Source of the DNA: Chryseobacterium daecheongense
GTDB taxonomy: Bacteria; Bacteroidota; Bacteroidia; Flavobacteriales; Weeksellaceae
Direction: 5' to 3'
Length of the DNA stretch: 64,000 nucleotides
Assembly (NCBI GenBank): GCA_027920525.1
Contig: CP115858.1
Coordinates: 1,488,001 to 1,552,000, forward strand
Shown: positions 50,601 through 59,409 of the stretch, in pieces
How positions within the stretch are numbered: position 1 is the first letter of the stretch
Layout of the letters: each line of letters opens with the position of its first letter
Made by a program: the position numbers and the translations under genes
Notes under the pieces: generated by a model
What the model was told of the DNA's origin: nothing
Database searches by the model: none
Seen by the model: only the letters and a program-made list of their open reading frames with translations

Positions 50601-51672
50601 CCATTATCAGGGATATCCAGGCTTCTTTAAGAGCCTTGCCAGGGAGTATGAGCAAACTTCATGCAGACTGATCAACCTGAGTACTCCTCAGGATCTTGAT
50701 CAAATTGCAGATATTGCCTTAAAAGAAATACTTACGACAGACAAGCCATCCGAAGTTATTTATAAAGATGACCAACGTCACAAGGTAGATATTATACCAT
50801 CTCCTCTATCAACCAGCCTGGAGGAAGCACACATCCAATTGAACAAAGAATCTGTAGTGCTTGTATTAGGTGGTGGACAGGGCATCACGGCTGAACTTGT
50901 TAAACACATGTCCGAAGCCTACCCTTGCACCTATATCCTTGTTGGCCGGTCTGCAGATCCGCGAGAAGGAACGTCTGATCTTAAAGAATTGGAAACCCTG
51001 AAAACGAAAGAAGAAATCAGAAGTTACCTGATTAAAACAGGACAATTTACTTCTCCTTCAGAAATAGAAAAAGAAACGGTTAGGGTATTTAAGAACAATC
51101 AGATCCTGCGTACTATCAGAGATATGGAACAACTTGGAAGTACGGTAGTTTACCATTCATTGGATCTTTGTGACGAAGACGGATTATGCGATCTTATCAA
51201 TACTATTTATGATAAATATGGGCAGCTGGATGGCGTGATCCACGGTGCAGGCCTTCTGGAAGACAAACTATTTAAACAGAAAACAACCAGTTCGTTCGGA
51301 CGTGTATTTGATACCAAAGTGAAACCGTTACGTGTATTAGCAGAACAGCTTCGTCCGGAATGCCAGTTTGTAGTTCTCTTCTCAAGCATTGCTTCCGTAT
51401 ATGGAAATAAAGGGCAGACGGACTACGCAGCAGCCAATAGTGTATTGGATGATTATGCCAAAGCTCTGGATAAAAAATTAACAGGAAAAGTGATCTCCAT
51501 CAACTGGGGACCATGGAAAGGTGCCGGTATGGTTTCCTCAACCCTGGAAACAGAATATGAACGTCGTGGAATCTCTCTGATTCCGTTGGATCAGGGAAAA
51601 GAGATCTTCCTTAATGAGATCAAGTACGGAACGGAAAGCCAGGTGCTGATCATGTCAGGAAATAATTGGTAA
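44620..51672 (+). CDS. PUFA-synthase-like polyketide synthase: (NPD/ER)2-KS-AT-ACP-ACP-KR
   Basis: I choose the ATG at 44620 (MKNITIIGLTPFEKPDAHLI), giving 2350 residues; the ORF extends 13 codons upstream. Two nitronate-monooxygenase/PfaD-like flavin domains come first: KGNEAGGLVGYES (about residues 1-230) and RYPIAQGPMTRVSDVP to GRECGGHVGPLS (about 285-590). KS spans 645-1090 with C832 (DAACASS), EAHGTGT and GHTKCAAG. AT starts at 1183 (FPGQGSQ) with S1275 (GHSYGE) and a CAFHSP malonyl-type motif. ACP Ser are S1692 and S1802 (LSIDSIK). KR spans about 2080-2350 with GGGQGI and Y2269. No dehydratase. It is cytoplasmic and iterative, feeding the downstream synthase. It is closest to the PfaA/PfaD group. 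Confidence 0.85.
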   Translation: MKNITIIGLTPFEKPDAHLILKLHQAGAFAVLSLGHESAIAQAALHQLDQTDIPSYGIYSSDDKFESLQISEKVEFVILPFGTSANLFPNLPIVYQVSSLEEAKEAERMEAAGIIIKGNEAGGLVGYESTFVLFQRIIKEVTSIPVWIQGGVGLHTAAAAKALGATGVVLDSQLSLFPESSVPQDLKDLCSKLNGTETKIIANHRVLVRPNSPSLPENTTEEDLKEFFIDLDPANSYIPMGQDISLATDLFEDFKNLKKMVFGFKEAMYGHLKQAKALQVIDEENALAKELNLRYPIAQGPMTRVSDVPSFANAVADAGALPFVALSLLKGNQAKDLVMDTKKLAGEKTWGVGILGFAPQELRDEQTSYILEAKPPVVLIAGGRPAQAKIFEKAGITTFLHVPSPALLDIFLKEGARNFIFEGRECGGHVGPLSSTVLWEKQIERILKEEHPENISVFFAGGIHNAFSTAFVSIMAAPLAARGVKVGVLMGTAYLYTQEAVLTGAIQEEFQIQAMQAKDTVLLETAPGHETRCLNTAFAQHFSAEKTKLLAAGMDKKQVWEQLEKLNVGRLRIAAKGVDRQGDQLVNIPKNQQLDLGMYMIGQIATMHDRVISISDLHGDVAVDNFKYIQDAALPEEPSSHEKPLDIAIIGMECIFPGAKNLEEYWRNIILGKDSVTEVPDERWNKELYYHPDSDGPDVSHSKWGGFIPKIDFDPLAFGIPPQSLAAIEPTQLLTLLVAKRAMEDAGYGEKHINRENISVIIGAEGGNDLANSYSFRGYYKQVFGELHDEVKEAFPHTTEDSFPGILANVIAGRITNRLDLGGRNFTVDAACASSLAAIELACQELVLGKSDMVLAGGADLHNGINDYLMFSSTHALSRKGRCATFDSEADGIALGEGVAILVLKRYEDALRDGDRIYSVIKGVGGSSDGKALGLTAPRKIGQVRALERAYAQAGISPAAVGLIEAHGTGTVVGDKTELNALTNLFSRSGAIPGQTHLGSVKTQIGHTKCAAGLAGLIKASLAVYHGVKPPTLHLQQPNAYYNAQTSPFAFYAESGLWGDKNRYAGISAFGFGGTNFHTVIANHSKQEEPVTMQSWPSELFVFRGDTYEEAKSQLSQITSLLEINDDISLKDIAYSLSVGSEKPVQLSIVADTAEDLMMKIELILSGIETKDTFTVNKKAGKVAFLFPGQGSQRINMARDLFVVFPAMRKLLDQYPELEKVVFPSTSFDPETLKQQKETIKDTRLAQPLLGIVDLALAKFLQSLGIVPDMLAGHSYGELPALCFAGVFEEEKLVDLSTRRAHAILDSVEGGDPGTMVAVSITKERLLPILEKTEGCYPVNYNAPSQCVVAGSTNAINNLITILKQEGISAKKLEVACAFHSPVVAKSKDLYTTVLNDIPFEEMQIPVWSNTTATVYPTGSSEIKERLTDHLVQPVRFVEQIQAMYEDGARIFIEVGPGKVLTGLTQSSLGKDQLTLYVEDNSRNKFSHLLCMLAQYLGTGRNFDISKLFDGRNTRFIQIDQPDLYKKNPAIWRVNGQTAHPTTGNLPANGALPILNPIQMNNFTNNQAPATENLPAAERMLQEYLNSMKMMIQAQRDVMLSFLGQNPQITSAPVYHAPVTNGTNGANGANNVVTIPTSQIVTEKPAVVTQTKQAPIKDVKTLLLQVVSEKTGYPHEMLGMEMDLEADLSIDSIKRVEIIGTLRSELGALSMDSSNEDTVMEQLASIKTLNGLVSWLTEFMGAPAAVNTKTEAVEVAEPKNQSSFSLEDLQNAILDIVSEKTGYPKEMLGLDLDLEADLSIDSIKRMEIIGDLKTKIGFGQDLEQADDIMEKLAAIKTLRGLASWISELNGKSSEASHEAEAKITEQISGEAQEQAMLSRLRFDLTPSDVSAIQNTETIKGKRFAITPATIIETLAIKNILEKCGAIGEVIDMETDLKNFDGLIILDIFSSEVKNGIIEYVDLIKKLDFDKVKWVYLISDIPAHLQELTDIKVLRHYQGYPGFFKSLAREYEQTSCRLINLSTPQDLDQIADIALKEILTTDKPSEVIYKDDQRHKVDIIPSPLSTSLEEAHIQLNKESVVLVLGGGQGITAELVKHMSEAYPCTYILVGRSADPREGTSDLKELETLKTKEEIRSYLIKTGQFTSPSEIEKETVRVFKNNQILRTIRDMEQLGSTVVYHSLDLCDEDGLCDLINTIYDKYGQLDGVIHGAGLLEDKLFKQKTTSSFGRVFDTKVKPLRVLAEQLRPECQFVVLFSSIASVYGNKGQTDYAAANSVLDDYAKALDKKLTGKVISINWGPWKGAGMVSSTLETEYERRGISLIPLDQGKEIFLNEIKYGTESQVLIMSGNNW

Positions 51673-51691
51673 ATCGCTGTATCAGATAACT

Positions 51692-54600
51692 ATGAAAAAA
51701 ACAGATATTGCTGTAATTGGCCTATCCTGTGTCTTCCCCGGAGCACAGGATGCCAACACCTTTTGGCAAAATATCATTAATAAGGTAGATTCTACCCAAA
51801 CTGCACCTGCGGATCGTATTGATCCGATCCATTTCAGCGATACACCAGGTTCGGTTGACCGTTTTTATTGTCAGCGTGGCGGATTCATTCCCGATTACGA
51901 ATTTGACCCCACCGCCTATGGTATTTTACCGTTAGCTGTAGAAGGCACCGAACCTGATCATTTGCTAACCCTTGATCTGGTGCAAAAAGCATTAGACGAT
52001 GCCGGTGTATTCAAAAAACAGGTTTCGCTCGAAAAAACAGGAATCATCATTGGTAAAGGAAATTATACAGGCCCGGGAGCTACCCGTGCTATCGAAATCG
52101 TAAGAACCGGGGAACAAATATCTTCATTGCTTCAGGAGCTGCTCCCACAAATATCTCCTGCAGAAATTGAAAAAGTAAAACATGCTTTCCAGGAAAGAAA
52201 AGGACGCTTTGCTGCAGATACTGCAATGGGACTGATCCCTAACCTTGTTGCTTCTTTAGTGGCCAACCGGTTCAATCTGGGAGGAGCCGCGTTCACAGTA
52301 GATGCCGCTTGTGCCAGTTCTCTGATCGCAGTAGACCACGCTGTTCAGGAGCTTAACAGGGGCCGTTGTGATATGGTTATTGCCGGAGGCGTACACACCG
52401 GACAAAATGCAGCTTTTTGGAGTATTTTCGCCCAATTGGGCGCCATGTCACGCCAACAGCAGATCAAACCTTTCAGCATGGATGCCGATGGATTATTGAT
52501 TGGAGAAGGCTGCGGATTTGTTGTCCTGAAACGTCTGGAAGATGCCATCAGGGATCAGGATAAGATCTATTCCGTGATCAAAGGAGTTGGTGTAAGCAGT
52601 GACGGCAGTGGCACGAGTGTTATGAGCCCATCTGCAAAAGGCCAGCTGAAGGCACTGCAACAGGCATGGATCAATGCAGACCTTGATGAAAAGAAAATCG
52701 GTTATCTTGAAGCCCATGGCACAGGGACACCGCTTGGAGATAAAACAGAACTTCAGACGCTCGCTCAGTTTTTTGGAAAAGAAGAATCTGCTCTTACGGC
52801 AGGTATCGGATCCGTTAAATCCAATATCGGACATGCCATGCCGGCAGCCGGTATTGCAGGTTTAATAAAAACGTGTCTGGCCCTGCATCATGATATCCTT
52901 CCCCCAACATTATATTGCGAAAATCCTATTGCCGATATGCAGCAAACCAGATTCGCACCGGTACAGGAACCTACAAGCTGGTCCAAAACCGGCTTACCGA
53001 AGGTAGCCGCTGTTAATGCATTTGGGTTTGGAGGAATCAATGCCCATGTGGTTCTTGAAGGATACGATATGCCTAAAAAAGATCGCGTATTGCTACTGGC
53101 CAGAAAAACACATCAGGAGTTACTTTCAGCTTTACAGAATAACGAAAGTACAACCGGAGAAGGGAACTACAGAGTGGCCATGTTTGATCCTACTCCTGAA
53201 AGAATAGAAAAACTTATTAAAATTGTATCCAAGGACAAACCTTGGCGTAATAAACAGGATATCTGGTACACCAATACTCCGTTGCTTCATGATGGAGGAA
53301 AAGTTGCTTTTGTATTCCCGGGACTGGATGGACTGGCAAAAGGCGAAGTAGAAAGCGTAAGTCGTTATTTCGGATTAACAGAACCAATACAAACAGAGGG
53401 CGAAGGTTTACTTACGGACGCATTAAATATATTCAACAACTGCAGCATCCTGGATAATTCATTGAAAAAACTAGGCATAATACCGGATATGAATGCAGGA
53501 CACAGTTTGGGAGAATGGCTGGCCGGCTACTCCTCTGAGCTGGCAGAAGTGAATTCTGTAAAAGCACTGATCGATGTTCTGAATCCTGAAACATTTGAAC
53601 TAAAAGATTCTAAGTTTATTGCGATCGGGGCAGGTATTGATACCATCACTCCCATTATTGAAACAATTCCGAATATCTATATTTCCAATGATAATTGCCC
53701 GAATCAGGTAATCCTTTGTGGTAGTAATGCTGCACTGGAAGAACTGGTTCCTTTATTAAAAGCCCAGCAGATATTTCATCAGATACTTCCCTTCCAATCA
53801 GGATTCCATTCACCTTTTATCGCAGATAAACTGGATATAATCCTGCAGGGAATGGAAAAAGCACAATTCCAGAAAACGAAAATCCCGTTATGGTCTGCAA
53901 CGACGTTGGAGCCTTATCCTTCGGACGAGGAGGCCATCAGAAAACTAAGTGCGGAACATTTGGTTCAGCCTGTACGCTTCAGGGAACTGACGGAGAAATT
54001 GTATGAAGAAGGAGCCAGATTCTTTATCCAGGTAGGTACCGGAGGACTGATCGGCTTTATAGATGATACCTTGAAAGGAAGACCATTCAGTACATTAGCA
54101 TCAAGTGTCGCTACCCGATCTTCTCTTGCCCAGCTACAACGTGTAGTTGCCGCATTATTTGTGGAGGGTAAAGATATTTCACTCGACTTTTTAGAAATAC
54201 ATCACGCTTCTAAAAAATCATCAGGTAAAGGTATTAAACTGGAATTGGGATCACCTATCATCCGTAATTTTAAAGAAGCCAAAACACTGGCTAAATCTTT
54301 TGATGTACCGGCACAAAACGGAACTTCCGCCATCGCAACGAAAAGCGGGCATCCTCTTGTGCAGGCTTTCCAGGAAAATATTGCGGATATGATCCGTATG
54401 CAGGAAGAAGTTTTAACGCTATTCCAGCACGGACCAAAGACGACAACTCAAAGTCCGGTAATTACTCAACCTAAAGCACCTGTAAGCAAGAATTTTTCAA
54501 AATCCCTGCATGTGAATCTGGATACCCATCCATACCTCATCGACCATAGTCTGCTTAGACAACCTGCAGGCTGGCCTGATGTAACGGATATGGAACCTGT

Positions 54601-55930
54601 GATTCCCATGACCATGATCTTTGAATTACTGGCAGAAATAGCCCAGGCTGAGATCCCGGAAATGCAGGTCCATAAAATAATGAACATTAGCGTATTCCAA
54701 TGGATGAACGTAGCCAAACCATTTGAAAAAACAGTGAATGGAGAATGGCGTTCTTCAACCCACGCTTATCTTGATATAGAAAATTTCGCCAATGCTGAAG
54801 TCATATTAAGATCTTCAACTCCTGTCGTACCGGTTTTTGATCTTTCGATCGGAGATCTGCTACCCATCCATCGTACTCCTGAGGAAATCTATGATAAACA
54901 TATGTTCCATGGAGATGCTTATCAGGGAATTACAGAAATTTTATCCGTTGGAAGTAAAGGTATTATAGGAACTATTAAAGGAAATGGCGGAAAAGGTTCC
55001 CTGTTGGATAATGCAGGACAGCTGTTTGGCTTGTGGCTGCAGCTTACCCTTACTAAAGACAGGATTGCTTTTCCGGTAAAAATAAGGGATATTGAATTCT
55101 TCGGAAACATGGAAGACCAGGACGGATTATTCGAATGTACCTGTATTCTTACCGATTTAAATGAGGAATTTGCCACCGCCAACATTATACTGAAAAGAGA
55201 TGGAAAGGTGTGGTGTGCCATTACAGGCTGGCAGAACAGAAGACTTGAAATCGATGAAGCATTATGGAATGTTTCCATGTCTCCTCTTCACAACCGTCTT
55301 TCAGAAGAAATAGCACCTCAGGTATTTTTCTTCCATCAGGCTTATACCAGAGTGGCTTCCTGGGACTTTATCCTGAAACGATATTTCAACCAGACGGAAA
55401 AACAATACCACCAAAAATTACTACCCAACAAGAAGAAAAACTGGATGGTTAGCCGGGTTGCTGTAAAAGACGCCGTAAGGAATTTACTCCGTGAACAAAA
55501 GAATCACGCCTGCTATCCTATTACATTTGAAATAGGCTCAGATGAACTGGGCAAGCCTTACCTCATCAGCGATTTCACACAGGATATCCATGTGTCCCTT
55601 GCCCATAAGGGAAAAGAGGCTGTAGCTATCGCACGCCATGGAAATTCCGTAGGAATTGATATGGAAACGATCGAGGAAAGAAGTTCCGGTTTCTATGATC
55701 TGGTATTCACAGATTCTGAGCTGGAATTATTAAAGGGCAGGGATCAGGCGGAATGGACGACCCGCTTCTGGGTTGCCAAAGAAGCCTACGGAAAGTTCCT
55801 GGGAAAAGGACTGCAAGGCAATCCTAAAGCATATGAAGTACAACTAATAAAGGATGATCATTTGTGGATCAACCAAACTGAAATAAAAACCATAAAACAT
55901 CAAAATTATATTATCGGATGGACACTATGA
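51692..55930 (+). CDS. Polyketide synthase second subunit: KS-AT-DH-PPTase
   Basis: The 1412-residue protein begins KKTDIAVIGLSCVFPG. KS spans residues about 1-465 with C207 (DAACASS), EAHGTGT and GHAMPAAG, so it keeps the full catalytic triad. An AT-like domain (about 545-830) has S605 (GHSLGE) and GFHSP, but the FPGQGSQ oxyanion segment is FPGLDGL. A PS-DH double hotdog follows, with H946 (THPYLIDH) and the second DNAGQLFG motif. The C-terminus (about 1230-1412) is an Sfp-type phosphopantetheinyl transferase: GIDMETIEE (D1323) and WVAKEAYGKFLGKG. It would activate the ACPs in the same operon. It begins 19 nt after the first PKS. Compare PfaB/PfaC/PfaE roles. Confidence 0.82.
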   Translation: MKKTDIAVIGLSCVFPGAQDANTFWQNIINKVDSTQTAPADRIDPIHFSDTPGSVDRFYCQRGGFIPDYEFDPTAYGILPLAVEGTEPDHLLTLDLVQKALDDAGVFKKQVSLEKTGIIIGKGNYTGPGATRAIEIVRTGEQISSLLQELLPQISPAEIEKVKHAFQERKGRFAADTAMGLIPNLVASLVANRFNLGGAAFTVDAACASSLIAVDHAVQELNRGRCDMVIAGGVHTGQNAAFWSIFAQLGAMSRQQQIKPFSMDADGLLIGEGCGFVVLKRLEDAIRDQDKIYSVIKGVGVSSDGSGTSVMSPSAKGQLKALQQAWINADLDEKKIGYLEAHGTGTPLGDKTELQTLAQFFGKEESALTAGIGSVKSNIGHAMPAAGIAGLIKTCLALHHDILPPTLYCENPIADMQQTRFAPVQEPTSWSKTGLPKVAAVNAFGFGGINAHVVLEGYDMPKKDRVLLLARKTHQELLSALQNNESTTGEGNYRVAMFDPTPERIEKLIKIVSKDKPWRNKQDIWYTNTPLLHDGGKVAFVFPGLDGLAKGEVESVSRYFGLTEPIQTEGEGLLTDALNIFNNCSILDNSLKKLGIIPDMNAGHSLGEWLAGYSSELAEVNSVKALIDVLNPETFELKDSKFIAIGAGIDTITPIIETIPNIYISNDNCPNQVILCGSNAALEELVPLLKAQQIFHQILPFQSGFHSPFIADKLDIILQGMEKAQFQKTKIPLWSATTLEPYPSDEEAIRKLSAEHLVQPVRFRELTEKLYEEGARFFIQVGTGGLIGFIDDTLKGRPFSTLASSVATRSSLAQLQRVVAALFVEGKDISLDFLEIHHASKKSSGKGIKLELGSPIIRNFKEAKTLAKSFDVPAQNGTSAIATKSGHPLVQAFQENIADMIRMQEEVLTLFQHGPKTTTQSPVITQPKAPVSKNFSKSLHVNLDTHPYLIDHSLLRQPAGWPDVTDMEPVIPMTMIFELLAEIAQAEIPEMQVHKIMNISVFQWMNVAKPFEKTVNGEWRSSTHAYLDIENFANAEVILRSSTPVVPVFDLSIGDLLPIHRTPEEIYDKHMFHGDAYQGITEILSVGSKGIIGTIKGNGGKGSLLDNAGQLFGLWLQLTLTKDRIAFPVKIRDIEFFGNMEDQDGLFECTCILTDLNEEFATANIILKRDGKVWCAITGWQNRRLEIDEALWNVSMSPLHNRLSEEIAPQVFFFHQAYTRVASWDFILKRYFNQTEKQYHQKLLPNKKKNWMVSRVAVKDAVRNLLREQKNHACYPITFEIGSDELGKPYLISDFTQDIHVSLAHKGKEAVAIARHGNSVGIDMETIEERSSGFYDLVFTDSELELLKGRDQAEWTTRFWVAKEAYGKFLGKGLQGNPKAYEVQLIKDDHLWINQTEIKTIKHQNYIIGWTL

Positions 55931-56217
55931 ACAACACATTAAAAATGAATCACGAGGAATTATTCACTCTTTTGAAAGGTTTTATCACTGAAGTTATAGG
56001 AGAGGAATTTGTTGAAGAGATGGATATCACTCCGGAGAGTTCATTTACTAAAGATCTTGAAATGGACAGTATAGAAATTGTCTCTTTCTCAGAAAAAATA
56101 AAAGCACATTTTGGAGATCAGATTGATTTTACAGGGTGGTTGTCTTCTATGGACCTCGACCAGCTGATCAACCTGGATCTCCGTATGATCATCAATTATA
56201 TTTACGAATGCCAATAA
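55927..56217 (+). CDS. Stand-alone acyl carrier protein
   Basis: I choose the ATG at 55927, which overlaps the preceding TGA stop (ATGA), giving 96 residues. The phosphopantetheine Ser lies in LEMDSIEIVSF, and the sequence has the usual helix spacing (EELFTLLKGFITEVIGEE at the start). An alternative start at 55918 would add three residues. It probably carries a starter or final acyl chain between the synthase, the hydrolase and the acyltransferases. The PPTase domain of the previous protein is the likely activator. Confidence 0.88.
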   Translation: MNNTLKMNHEELFTLLKGFITEVIGEEFVEEMDITPESSFTKDLEMDSIEIVSFSEKIKAHFGDQIDFTGWLSSMDLDQLINLDLRMIINYIYECQ

Positions 56218-57008
56218 TTACAGTTGATAACAAGAAAATTCATATTCAGGAACTTAATAAAGGTGCCCGGGAAACGGTTGTGCTTATCCATGGGATGTTC
56301 AGTAATCTGTCCATTTACTATTTTAACATAGCACCCATCCTGGCACAGCATTACCACGTAGTAATGTATGATTTAAAAAGCCATGGAATGAGTGAACGTA
56401 TACTCGATGGATACGATCTTGAAAATATGGTTTCCGATCTTCTTGGCCTTATTGATTTCCTTGACCTGAAAAAAGTTCATTTGGTAGGTTATAGTTTCGG
56501 GGGACTTATTGCTTTGAAAACAGCATTGAAATATGCAGACCGCATAAATCAGCTTGTAATTATGGAAGCTCCTGATCCCAGGGATGAAGAAACCCGGGGG
56601 ATTATCGATCAGTACAGTAAGGAATTCCTGGAACATTATGTAGCCAACTTTACAGACACTACAAAAGTGCAGATGGGCAAAAGGCAAATGGAAAAAAATC
56701 ACAGAATGTATGAATTCCTGTTTTATGAGACCAGTATCAAAGCGGATATGATCAGAGAGAAAGATTTCTTTACTGAAACCGATCTTACAAAGATAAATGT
56801 TCCGGCATTGCTTTTATATGGGAATCAGTCCAATTGTCGTCCTACGGGAGAATGGCTAGAGAAAGAACTCGGCCAGGCAAAACTTGAACTCATTCCTGGA
56901 GATCATAATATCCCGATACAGGAACCCGCTCAGATCGCTGAGGCTATTGTGCATTTTTTATCCAAATCATTATCTAAATCTAACACCTTAACACAAAATC
57001 ATGGCTAA
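56208..57008 (+). CDS. Alpha/beta hydrolase, thioesterase-like
   Basis: I choose the ATG at 56208 (MPIITVDNKKIHIQELNKGA), giving 266 residues; it overlaps the ACP gene by 10 nt. The fold motifs are HGMFSNLSIYYF (oxyanion), nucleophile GYSFGGLIAL, acid in LLYGNQSNCRPTGEW and His in PGDHNIPIQE. Within a PKS operon it most simply acts as a thioesterase or acyltransferase that releases the chain or edits it. It overlaps the downstream glycosyltransferase start by 8 nt, so translation is coupled. The reaction has not been seen. Confidence 0.82.
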   Translation: MPIITVDNKKIHIQELNKGARETVVLIHGMFSNLSIYYFNIAPILAQHYHVVMYDLKSHGMSERILDGYDLENMVSDLLGLIDFLDLKKVHLVGYSFGGLIALKTALKYADRINQLVIMEAPDPRDEETRGIIDQYSKEFLEHYVANFTDTTKVQMGKRQMEKNHRMYEFLFYETSIKADMIREKDFFTETDLTKINVPALLLYGNQSNCRPTGEWLEKELGQAKLELIPGDHNIPIQEPAQIAEAIVHFLSKSLSKSNTLTQNHG

Positions 57009-59406
57009 ATTTGTATTTGTTGTTCCACCGTTGACGGGCCATGTCAACCCTACCCTGAGTATCGGGGCTGAATTATTGAACAGAGGACATGAAGTGGCAT
57101 GGATCAGTCTTGACAAAAATCTTAATACCAAACTTCCGGCAGGAGGAGAGCTCCTGCTTATCCAATACGATCAAACTGACGAAGAAAAAAGAGATAGCGA
57201 ACAGTACCTGGATATTATTTCCAAAAAAGTAGTATACGGTATAGACAGCATCAAATTTCTTTACGATGATGTACTTATCCCACTGAACAGGCATTGCTAT
57301 AATGGTATTGTCCATTTACTCGATTCTTATAAACCTGACCTTGTAATCGGTGATCATCAGCTATTTGCAGCTGCTATTGCTGCAAAAAAGCTAAACCTTC
57401 CTTACAGTACTACTGTTACTGCACCCGCTGCCATCAAAATCATGGATGAATTACCAAAGGTTCATGAGTGGGAAGTAAATAAAATCATTGAACTGCAAAA
57501 GGAACTGGGAATAATGGAAGACTATTCTTTGGCTTCCTCAGACCTCTTAACAATGGTTTTAACGTCCAGATATTTCTTTGGTGAAATGGAACTACCTTCC
57601 AATTACCAGTTTACAGGTCCTGTTCTAACGGAACGCCGGATATCCTGTGAGTTCGACTGGGAAAGGTTTAACAGCAGCACTCAAAAGAAAATTCTTGTAA
57701 GTATCGGTACGACTTTCGATCATGATCATAAAAAAGCTTTTTTCCAAAAAGTAATTGACGCATTTAAAGATGAAGACCTAACGGTTGTAGTTGTTTCAGA
57801 TCCTCAGCTTTTCGACAGCTGGCCGGAAAATTTCATGGTATATCAGCAGGTTCCCCAATTGGATCTCTTGCCGCATCTTGATGGTGTCGTTTGCCATGGG
57901 GGACATAATACGGTATCCGAAACGCTTTCAAACGGACTGCCGTTGGTTGTTATTCCGATTGCCTATGACCAGTCCCATGTTGCAGGACGTGTAGTACGTA
58001 CAGGAGCGGGTGAGCGTCTTAATTTTAACCGGTTCAAATCAAACCATTTAAAAGAGGCGGTACAGCAGATCCTTAACAATCCTGATTATCGTAAAGCAGC
58101 AGAAATCATCCGTCAGTCTTTTATTGAGGCCGGAGGTACGGTAACAGCTGCCAATTTACTGGAAAAAGCTATTACCGATGCCACACAAAAGATAAAATCC
58201 CGTTCGAAATTCCTTTTTGTTATCCCTCCTTTTTTTGGACATATCAGTCCTACTCTGAGCGTCGGTGTAAGCCTTATAGCAAGAGGACACGAAGTAAAAT
58301 GGTTCGGGATTACCCCGCTAGGAGATGAACATATTCCGGAAGGAGGATCGTATTTCTACCCTGAAGAAGATCTTATTCCCTATCAGGATGAGATCAAACG
58401 TATTTTAAAAAGACAGGATGACGGACCCGCCTGTTCCGGGCCTGAAGTTATGAAACTGGCATTAGAGGAAACTTATGTTCCTTTTGCCAAAATGATGATG
58501 CCCGGATTAAGCCGTCTTACTGAAAACTGGAAACCTGATGTTATCGTTAATGACTGTATTACTTTCGGTGGTGCCCTTTTTGCTCATAAACACAATATTC
58601 CATGTGTAACAACTACTCCTGTACCTCCAGATGTTATGGGAGATACAGAAAAAAGTGCTCCAAAAATATTTGAATGGCAACAAAACCTCATCAAAGATCT
58701 CCAAAAAGAAGTTGGGATTGATGATGATGGAATTTTCATCCATTCCCATAAATTAAACCTTGTATTTACATCTCAGGCTTTCGCAGGTTTTGAAACAGTA
58801 CCTGACCATATGAAATTTGTAGGTCCTGTGAAAGGACGTCCCAATGATGCTCCTTTTGACTGGGATCGTTTGCATGCGGCTACTACACCCAAAATATTTG
58901 TATCATTAGGAACACTCCTTGTAGACATCAGAAAAGCCTTTTTCGAAAAGATCATTGCGGCATTCGCGGATCAGCCGGTAACTATCGTTGCGGCCACGCC
59001 ACCGGATATTTTTGAAGAATGGCCTTCTAATTTCATTGTAAACAGTTTTGTACCTCAATCGGCATTAATGCCTCATATGGATATGGTAATTTGCCACGGA
59101 GGTTTTAATACAGTTAATGATACATTCCGTAACGGATTACCAATGCTGATCACACCGATTGCCTACGATCATTTCCACATCGCAAAACTCATCGAACAGG
59201 CTGGTTGTGGCAAGAGTATCCGTTATAAAAGATTACGCATAGATTCACTCCGTGAAACGGTTTTTGAATTGCTGGAAAATCCTGCTTACCGCAATGCAGC
59301 AAAAGAAGTTCAGACAACATTCCTTACTGCAGGAGGTAATGATAAGGCTGTAGAGCTACTGGAGAATTTTGTACAACAAGAACAATCAACATTAGTTTCT
59401 GTTTAA
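57001..59406 (+). CDS. Tandem fused GT1 (MGT-type) glycosyltransferase
   Basis: The 801-residue protein has two full glycosyltransferase units of about 400 residues. Both begin alike (FVFVVPPLTGHVNPTLSIGA at residue 4; FLFVIPPFFGHISPTLSVGV at about 404). Each has the donor-binding HGG motif: H299 in VCHGGHNTVSE and H699 in ICHGGFNTVND. The closest families are macrolide and sterol/glycolipid GT1 transferases (MGT/YjiC-like). Each unit lies in the cytoplasm and should transfer a nucleotide-activated sugar to an acyl acceptor. The fusion suggests two successive transfers, or one active and one structural unit. It is in the operon with the PKS and acyltransferases, so the acceptor is probably the polyketide product. 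Confidence 0.87.
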   Translation: MAKFVFVVPPLTGHVNPTLSIGAELLNRGHEVAWISLDKNLNTKLPAGGELLLIQYDQTDEEKRDSEQYLDIISKKVVYGIDSIKFLYDDVLIPLNRHCYNGIVHLLDSYKPDLVIGDHQLFAAAIAAKKLNLPYSTTVTAPAAIKIMDELPKVHEWEVNKIIELQKELGIMEDYSLASSDLLTMVLTSRYFFGEMELPSNYQFTGPVLTERRISCEFDWERFNSSTQKKILVSIGTTFDHDHKKAFFQKVIDAFKDEDLTVVVVSDPQLFDSWPENFMVYQQVPQLDLLPHLDGVVCHGGHNTVSETLSNGLPLVVIPIAYDQSHVAGRVVRTGAGERLNFNRFKSNHLKEAVQQILNNPDYRKAAEIIRQSFIEAGGTVTAANLLEKAITDATQKIKSRSKFLFVIPPFFGHISPTLSVGVSLIARGHEVKWFGITPLGDEHIPEGGSYFYPEEDLIPYQDEIKRILKRQDDGPACSGPEVMKLALEETYVPFAKMMMPGLSRLTENWKPDVIVNDCITFGGALFAHKHNIPCVTTTPVPPDVMGDTEKSAPKIFEWQQNLIKDLQKEVGIDDDGIFIHSHKLNLVFTSQAFAGFETVPDHMKFVGPVKGRPNDAPFDWDRLHAATTPKIFVSLGTLLVDIRKAFFEKIIAAFADQPVTIVAATPPDIFEEWPSNFIVNSFVPQSALMPHMDMVICHGGFNTVNDTFRNGLPMLITPIAYDHFHIAKLIEQAGCGKSIRYKRLRIDSLRETVFELLENPAYRNAAKEVQTTFLTAGGNDKAVELLENFVQQEQSTLVSV

Positions 59407-59409
59407 ATC

